DNA of 64,000 bases, from NCBI RefSeq assembly GCF_947179515.1, contig NC_067481.1, positions 41,706,547 to 41,770,546 on the forward strand, written 5' to 3'. Below, piece by piece: positions 59,390-64,000 of the stretch. A program made the translations under genes and the position numbers. Numbering within the stretch: the stretch's first letter is position 1; the number at the start of each line of letters is the position of its first letter. A model generated the notes under the pieces. It was not told the origin of the DNA. It was given only the letters and a program-made list of their open reading frames with translations, and did not search any database. The DNA comes from Apodemus sylvaticus (Eukaryota > Chordata > Mammalia > Rodentia > Muridae).

Positions 59390-59880
59390 AGCCTTGCGGG
59401 GAGGTGGGGGGGGGGGCAGGCCAGGAAGACGGGCTCATTCTGAGCCCAGCGGTCTTCCTCTCTCTCCAGAGGCTGGAAGCACGGAGCCCACAGAAGCCCC
59501 CGCATCCCAGCTTCTCCTCTCAGAGGCGGAGCGCAGCGTCCTCTCCTAGGCGGTAGCCCAGCCGCAGCCCGCAATTGAAATTCTGTCCCCAAAGGGGGGC
59601 CGGAAAAGGAGAGAAAGGGAGGATGGAGATCGGCGGCAAGAAGGAGCGGCCAGGGTCCCACACATCCCGGGAAGAAGCTAAGCGTGCTGGCTGCTAGGAT
59701 GCTGCGCCGTGGTGCCCACCGCACTGCATCGGCGTGGCTGTGCTGACGTCCCCCCATGCTTAACACGGGGCATTATGCGCCGGTTAACAGGATCCGAGCT
59801 GCTCAGCGACTTGTTTTAAGCATTTTCTCCCTCGCTCTCGCTTTTAATCTTGTCTCTAGTGGCGTGTGTAGGGGGGAGGA
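59390..59880. promoter_or_regulatory. CpG-rich promoter-proximal region
   Basis: CpG dinucleotides are dense here: about 18 between 59520 and 59755 by eye, plus more to 59870. Most of the preceding 59 kb is CpG-poor. The block includes a 12-G run with neighbouring G-tracts (about 59396-59420) and a CRE-like TGACGTC at 59744-59750. It lies 0.3-0.8 kb before the ASIC2a start codon, where a CpG-island-type promoter or upstream first-exon sequence would sit. The open frame on the minus strand at 59320-59766 is a by-product of GC richness. Confidence 0.6.
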
Positions 59881-60009
59881 CTTTATTTCCATTGGCTAAG
59901 CGCTCCCTTCCCACCCACATCCCTTCCACATCACCTTGGTGTCTCCCTAAATAAAACCAGCCCTCCTTATCGCCTGGAAAAAATCAGGAGCTAGAGTTTG
60001 AATGGGTTT

Positions 60010-60017
60010 TATATAAA
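60010..60017 (+). promoter_or_regulatory. Asic2: TATA-like box of the ASIC2a promoter (candidate)
   Basis: TATATAAA lies 183-190 bases before the start codon. A start site about 25-30 bases downstream would fall near 60040-60045, giving a 5' UTR of roughly 155-160 nt. The true start site is not visible in sequence. A second, CpG-type start cluster further upstream is equally possible. Confidence 0.45.
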
Positions 60018-60080
60018 CACTCACCTCTGTCTGTCAGCGTGTGGCCAGGCTCTCAGGATAAACTCCCAGTGTCTGGCCTG

Positions 60081-60107
60081 ATGCTTGCCTGGAGATCTCT
60101 GCCTTGA
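60081..60107 (+). CDS. Upstream ORF 1 in the putative ASIC2a 5' UTR (8 codons)
   Basis: A short ATG-initiated frame of eight codons ends in TGA at 60105-60107, 119 bases before the main start. Its start context is weak (C at -3, C at +4). It belongs to the mRNA only if transcription starts upstream of 60081, for instance from the TATA-like box. Any role would be translational damping of the channel. The peptide itself resembles nothing known. Confidence 0.35.
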   Translation: MLAWRSLP

Positions 60108-60161
60108 ATGCCAGGGTTTAAGCAGAATTCAGAGGACTGGGAACTCTTCCCTGAGATTTGA
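60108..60161 (+). CDS. Upstream ORF 2 in the putative ASIC2a 5' UTR (17 codons)
   Basis: The ATG follows the stop of upstream ORF 1 with no gap (TGAATG). The frame runs 17 codons and stops at TGA 60159-60161, 38 bases before the ASIC2a ATG. Its start context is weak (T at -3, C at +4). The tandem, non-overlapping layout would allow re-initiation or leaky scanning to reach the channel start. Confidence 0.35.
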   Translation: MPGFKQNSEDWELFPEI

Positions 60162-60199
60162 TCAACCTGAAGCCAGTTGCAGAACTGCACAGGGTCCCG

Positions 60200-60754
60200 A
60201 TGGACCTCAAGGAGAGCCCCAGTGAGGGCAGCCTGCAACCTTCCAGCATCCAGATCTTCGCCAATACCTCCACTCTCCATGGCATCCGCCACATCTTCGT
60301 GTATGGGCCGCTGACCATCCGGCGAGTGCTCTGGGCAGTGGCCTTCGTGGGATCCCTGGGCCTGCTGCTGGTGGAGAGCTCAGAGAGAGTGTCCTACTAT
60401 TTCTCTTATCAGCATGTTACCAAGGTGGATGAAGTAGTGGCCCAGAGCCTGGTCTTCCCAGCTGTGACCCTCTGCAACCTCAATGGCTTCCGGTTCTCTA
60501 GGCTTACCACCAATGACTTGTACCACGCTGGGGAGCTGCTGGCCCTGTTGGATGTCAACCTGCAGATTCCTGACCCGCATCTGGCGGACCCCACGGTGCT
60601 GGAGGCCCTCCGCCAGAAGGCTAACTTCAAACACTACAAACCGAAGCAATTCAGCATGCTGGAGTTCCTGCACCGGGTAGGCCATGACCTGAAGGATATG
60701 ATGCTCTACTGCAAGTTCAAGGGGCAAGAGTGTGGGCATCAAGACTTCACCACA
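60200..60754 (+). CDS. Asic2: ASIC2a (MDEG1) first coding exon, residues 1-185
   Basis: This exon encodes the N-terminal third of acid-sensing ion channel 2a, a proton-gated sodium channel subunit of the DEG/ENaC family found in the neuronal plasma membrane. It works as a trimer, alone or with ASIC1/ASIC3. The translation starts MDLKESPSEG. The His-Gly gating motif of the family is at residues 27-28. A hydrophobic TM1 spans about 38-60. The conserved family motif FPAVTLCN is at 86-93, and extracellular cysteines are at 92, 171 and 178. His72 and His162 are present; the literature on ASIC2a links them to acid gating and zinc co-activation. The exon is 555 nt (185 codons) and ends in phase 0 at ACA before a GTGAGT donor. 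That matches the known isoform-specific N-terminus of ASIC2a (about 185 of 512 residues). The first in-frame ATG was taken as the start: a stop at 60152-60154 closes the frame upstream, G is at +4, and C at -3 is not ideal. Pore TM2 and the rest of the ectodomain lie in exons outside the window. Confidence 0.97.
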
Positions 60755-60762
60755 GTGAGTAC
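60755..60762 (+). other. Asic2: Splice donor of the ASIC2a first exon
   Basis: GTGAGTAC directly follows codon 185 (ACA). It fits the U1 consensus well. The reading frame continues only a little way into the intron, so splicing here in phase 0 is the natural end of the coding segment. Confidence 0.93.
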
Positions 60763-63700
60763 TTGGCTTTCAGTTTGCTCTTGTGCTCACTCTTCAGTAC
60801 AAGTTGTGTGCTGGCTGCCTTCTGCTTGTCTTGGGATCTCTGCTATGCAGGAGAGAGGGCGGAGACCCAGCTGAAGGCCAAGAGGATAGCTGGTGTGCGA
60901 GTTGTTGGACCTGTTTGTAGAAGAGGTTACCTGTCAGATGGAGTACTGTGGTCCTTTCAGATTGGAGAGCTACAGGGGGCTTGCTGTTGGGGGTCACTCC
61001 ACCAGGTGTGCTGAGTTGGGCTTTCTCCCAGTCAGAGGGAAGAGGCCTGGGTTATCCATTGTCCAGGGTGCTTGATGTCCGAACCGTGTGACAGGAACAG
61101 CTTGTCATAGGTGAGATGGCAGCCTCTCTTCTCTCTTTCTCTCTTCTTCCTCTCCCTTTCTTCTCTCTCTTCTCTATCTGTGCTCGGAAGTGGCATCAGG
61201 CTCTGCATCGTGTGGGCTGGGCTGGAGCTAAAGCTGTCACAGGAGGGGGTGTGGGGCCCCAGACAGTCTGAATGACTCCCGTGTCCATGGGAGCTCACCG
61301 AGCAGGTGATGCTGCAGAGGTGTGGAAGGTTCTTTCCTTCCCTTTCTTGCCTGAATTGTGCGGAGAGGAAAGAGCCTCCAGAGGCTCCATCTGGTCTTCC
61401 TGAAGGCAGGGTGAAGCCACGGAACTGTCCATGGTGCTACGGCAGGGAGGGCAGTCAGGTCCTTTATAGGATGGGCAGAGAAGAGGCAGATGTGATGAGG
61501 TGGTCCCCGAGGCTGGCTTGTCTGAGCGCTCTAGCTTGAAACTCGAAGGCTCGTTTTCTCTGTGTACAATTGCTTCACAACGTGGGTGCGGGAGGAGGGA
61601 GTGAGGAGGGGGGTGAGCAGCTGTGGGATTGGAAAGCCTCGGGGGGAGTGTGGAGTTGAGTAAAGAGGAGGGGATGTGGCTCACGTTCAGGATGAGTTTG
61701 CCAGAGGGGGCTGAGAGGGAAGGATGGGAGCAGATCTGTTGCCGCTAGGGTTCTTATCCCAATTAGTGGACTGCTAGGCATAACTTGGTGTAACAGGTCA
61801 GACAGCAGCCAGCTCTTCCACACTGCCAGGCAAGTCTGGGGTATCAGGAACTGTGGGACCCTTCTGCAGTCCACTGTGTTTGCTTTTCCCATAGCTTCCT
61901 GGGTCAGGGGGAGGAGAGCTTTTGGGACTCAGAGTCTGATCCAAAATACAGTGACAACTTGGGAATGGCAGGTGCAGCAGTCATCAAGAGAACTGGACTG
62001 TGTCGTCAGCGCTTGTCTGGGGGCTCTGCCTCATTAAGACGTCCCCTCCCTTTCCCCTGGTGCAGCCCTCCCCGCCTCCTCTCAGGGCCGCCTGCCTCCC
62101 ACTCTGAGGTTCTCGTTATGCTCCAGCCAGTCTCTGCCGTCAGCCTTTGCACTTGCTGTTGGCTGTATCTCACTCGGAAAGAGCCCAGAGTGCCAGGAGC
62201 ATTGCTGTTCACAGCCTGGTGCTAGAGCTGTTTCCTGGGGGAGCTGTTTTGTATTATTATCCCTTTTATAACATCCCAAGGAAGAGCACAGCCAAACCTA
62301 TGGCAACATTTGCTAAAGATGAAGCCCGCCTGAGCTGGAGAAGAAAGCTACTGGCCCTTCTTAAAGGAGCAAACAGGGTCCTAAAATACGTCATGCACGA
62401 ATGATGTCTGAGGGGCCTTGGGGAGGGATGGAGGAAATGCCTTGTTCTTGGAGCCTGAAACCATTGCTGTGTTCCAGCCCTTGCTTTCTAGTGCCTGGCA
62501 ACGCTCAGATTCATCGCTGCACTGTGTAGCTTGAAAGTACACTCAGCTCTTCCTGTATCTGCCTGCACACACACGGAACCCACAGATGACAAATGCAGGG
62601 TGTCCCAGATATGTTGGACCGGGCAGCAGACCCTGGGCTGGGTCTTTAAGCATCCTCACAAGCCTCCTCGTGATGGTGTGGCTCACTGGTAGCTCTACTC
62701 ATACCCCAGTTCTGTTTAGAAGTAGAGGCTTGTTGATTCAGGCTGCCTATTTATATTTGCTTCATCATTTGAATTGCTAGGATCCCAAGCAGCCAAAAGT
62801 CTGATTTTAAATCCTAACTGGGGCTTTGATCATCTGAAATACTGAAGTTGCCTGCAGATAAGGTCTATTCTTTAATTAGTGGTGCACACTATCTGCCAAT
62901 CTTAGCAAGTCCTAGACTCATCTGTTTGAATGCCCATCCTTGGACTGACCCCTCTGTGTTGTAATATCACACAGAGAAGCATTGAGGAGAAGGTGTCCCT
63001 TGGTGTTCTCTTCTATGTGCTCAGGATGTCAGAATGACAACCACTGTAGGTGATAAAAATATAATTTTCATCAATGGGTGACAGTGGGCATCCATGCCGA
63101 GCCTCTGCTGGGGATAATACGATAGGAGATATGTCCAAGACCCAACGCTAAGGAGTGAACCTCTGATGGACCTTTGTGCTTTTTCGTGTGCTCTCACTTC
63201 CTCAATGAGACTATGCCACTGTTGGAGAAGCCCGTTTCCCAGCCTTTTCTCTCATTCACTGTCTGGGATAGCCATCCCTCTCCAGTGGGCTTTCTTTAAA
63301 GCCCTGCTTGGGGTTTTGACACAGTGGTTACCTTCTTTCTCTGGGCAACCATGGCTGACTTATTAGAGAATTTACGTGTGGGGGAGGGGGATGTCACAGG
63401 TGGACAGCTCTTTTTCTGGATTTGGTTTTCCTATAAAGCCTGGAGCATCATCTCCAGGGTGAATGCTGTAGCACAAGCTTCCTTATTCCAGGTTCTTAGC
63501 TGCTGTGCAACGAAGTGTGTAATACCCTTTAATTAGTGAATGAGCTGTGATTCTAGCAGAGTGAGCGAAGGCTGTTCACGGAGACTCAAAGTCCCCAGGA
63601 AGCCAGGTGTGGAATGCTGAGTGCCGAGTAAGCAGGCGCGCTCCCTGCCTATGCAGATACATTCTGAGCCTTTGCCCAGGAACAGGCTGGCTTCAGAGAA

Positions 63701-64000
63701 CTCTGTGATTTTCCTCCCTGGTAAACCAGAGACAAAGATTTGATCCTGGACCTTCTAACTCACAGAAGCTGACCCTAGTGACCCAGAGTAGAACGGGGAT
63801 GAGGTAGGAGTCTATAGGGGTTGTGATTCTGTGGCCTGACTCCAAGGTCACATGGTAGGCATGGGTTTGAAGTCCTTGACATCCTTGTTTCATTGTCTCC
63901 TGTGTGCTTTCTAAGTGAGCCACTCGCTCATCTAACATCGACCTCACCTATGGTGTTGTTGGAAGAAAGAACTTTCATGATTCTATGTGAGGGAGCCCTC
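60755..64000 (+). other. Asic2: Start of Asic2 intron 1 (ASIC2a transcripts)
   Basis: This is non-coding sequence downstream of the donor. It holds a CT-rich stretch at about 61107-61172 and a GA/GT-rich stretch near 61590-61680. No strong SINE, no exon and no acceptor next to a recognisable ASIC2 coding segment were seen. The next ASIC2 exon is therefore beyond the window, as expected for a gene known for very long introns. Open frames here, such as one on the minus strand at 61295-61684, look like chance. Confidence 0.85.

Noticed and set aside
59320..59766. 148-residue open frame on the minus strand opposite the CpG-rich block
   Set aside because: GC-rich sequence lacks stops by composition; the product is Pro/Arg/Leu-rich with no domain, and no splice or Kozak support was seen.
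60158..60199. Possible 14-residue N-terminal extension of ASIC2a
   Set aside because: The upstream in-frame start would be TTG, not ATG, and a stop lies at 60152-60154. The ATG at 60200 gives the known ASIC2a N-terminus.

Overview
This window reads as murine rodent genomic DNA, most likely mouse. The evidence is abundant B1, B2, B3 and B4 SINE copies, Lx-type L1 3' ends, rodent LTRs, and long (TG)n, (CT)n and tetranucleotide arrays. I see no rat-type ID element in 64 kb, which mildly favours mouse over rat. Nothing looks prokaryotic or viral apart from old LTR and L1 relics.

Only one protein-coding segment is certain. On the + strand near the right end, 60200-60754 encodes the first 185 residues of ASIC2a (MDEG1/BNaC1a), a proton-gated DEG/ENaC sodium channel subunit. 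It ends in a clean GTGAGT donor in phase 0. Residues 1-185 cover the cytosolic N-terminus with the His-Gly motif, TM1, and the start of the extracellular domain. The shared exons of the gene lie beyond the window. In front of the exon are a CpG-rich stretch with a G-run and a CRE-like site (about 59390-59880), a TATA-like box (60010-60017) and two back-to-back upstream ORFs (60081-60161). The rest, 60755-64000, is the start of the first intron.

Positions 1 to about 59300 hold no recognisable gene. This is either 5' flank or, if the ASIC2b first exon lies further upstream, intron of that isoform; the sequence alone cannot decide. The stretch is a patchwork of SINEs, three LTR-like copies of rodent ERV type, one MLT1 MaLR LTR, L1 fragments, URR1-like and other rodent dispersed elements, and more than a dozen microsatellites. 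The largest is a 0.5-kb TATATC hexamer array at 19.3-19.8 kb.

Against this background several items stand out. One is a candidate 3'-terminal exon at 53086-53510, with a strong acceptor, an open coiled-coil-like frame built on a 42-bp duplication, and an AATAAA signal. Another is a 141-nt symmetric candidate cassette exon at 10667-10807. There is a near-perfect 88-bp inverted repeat with a 390-bp loop at 28.1-28.7 kb, an inverted pair of forkhead motifs at 13.28 kb, and a perfect 26-bp palindrome at 36.58 kb. Several AT-rich non-repetitive blocks resemble conserved regulatory DNA. All of these are hypotheses read from sequence; none was checked by alignment or expression data.
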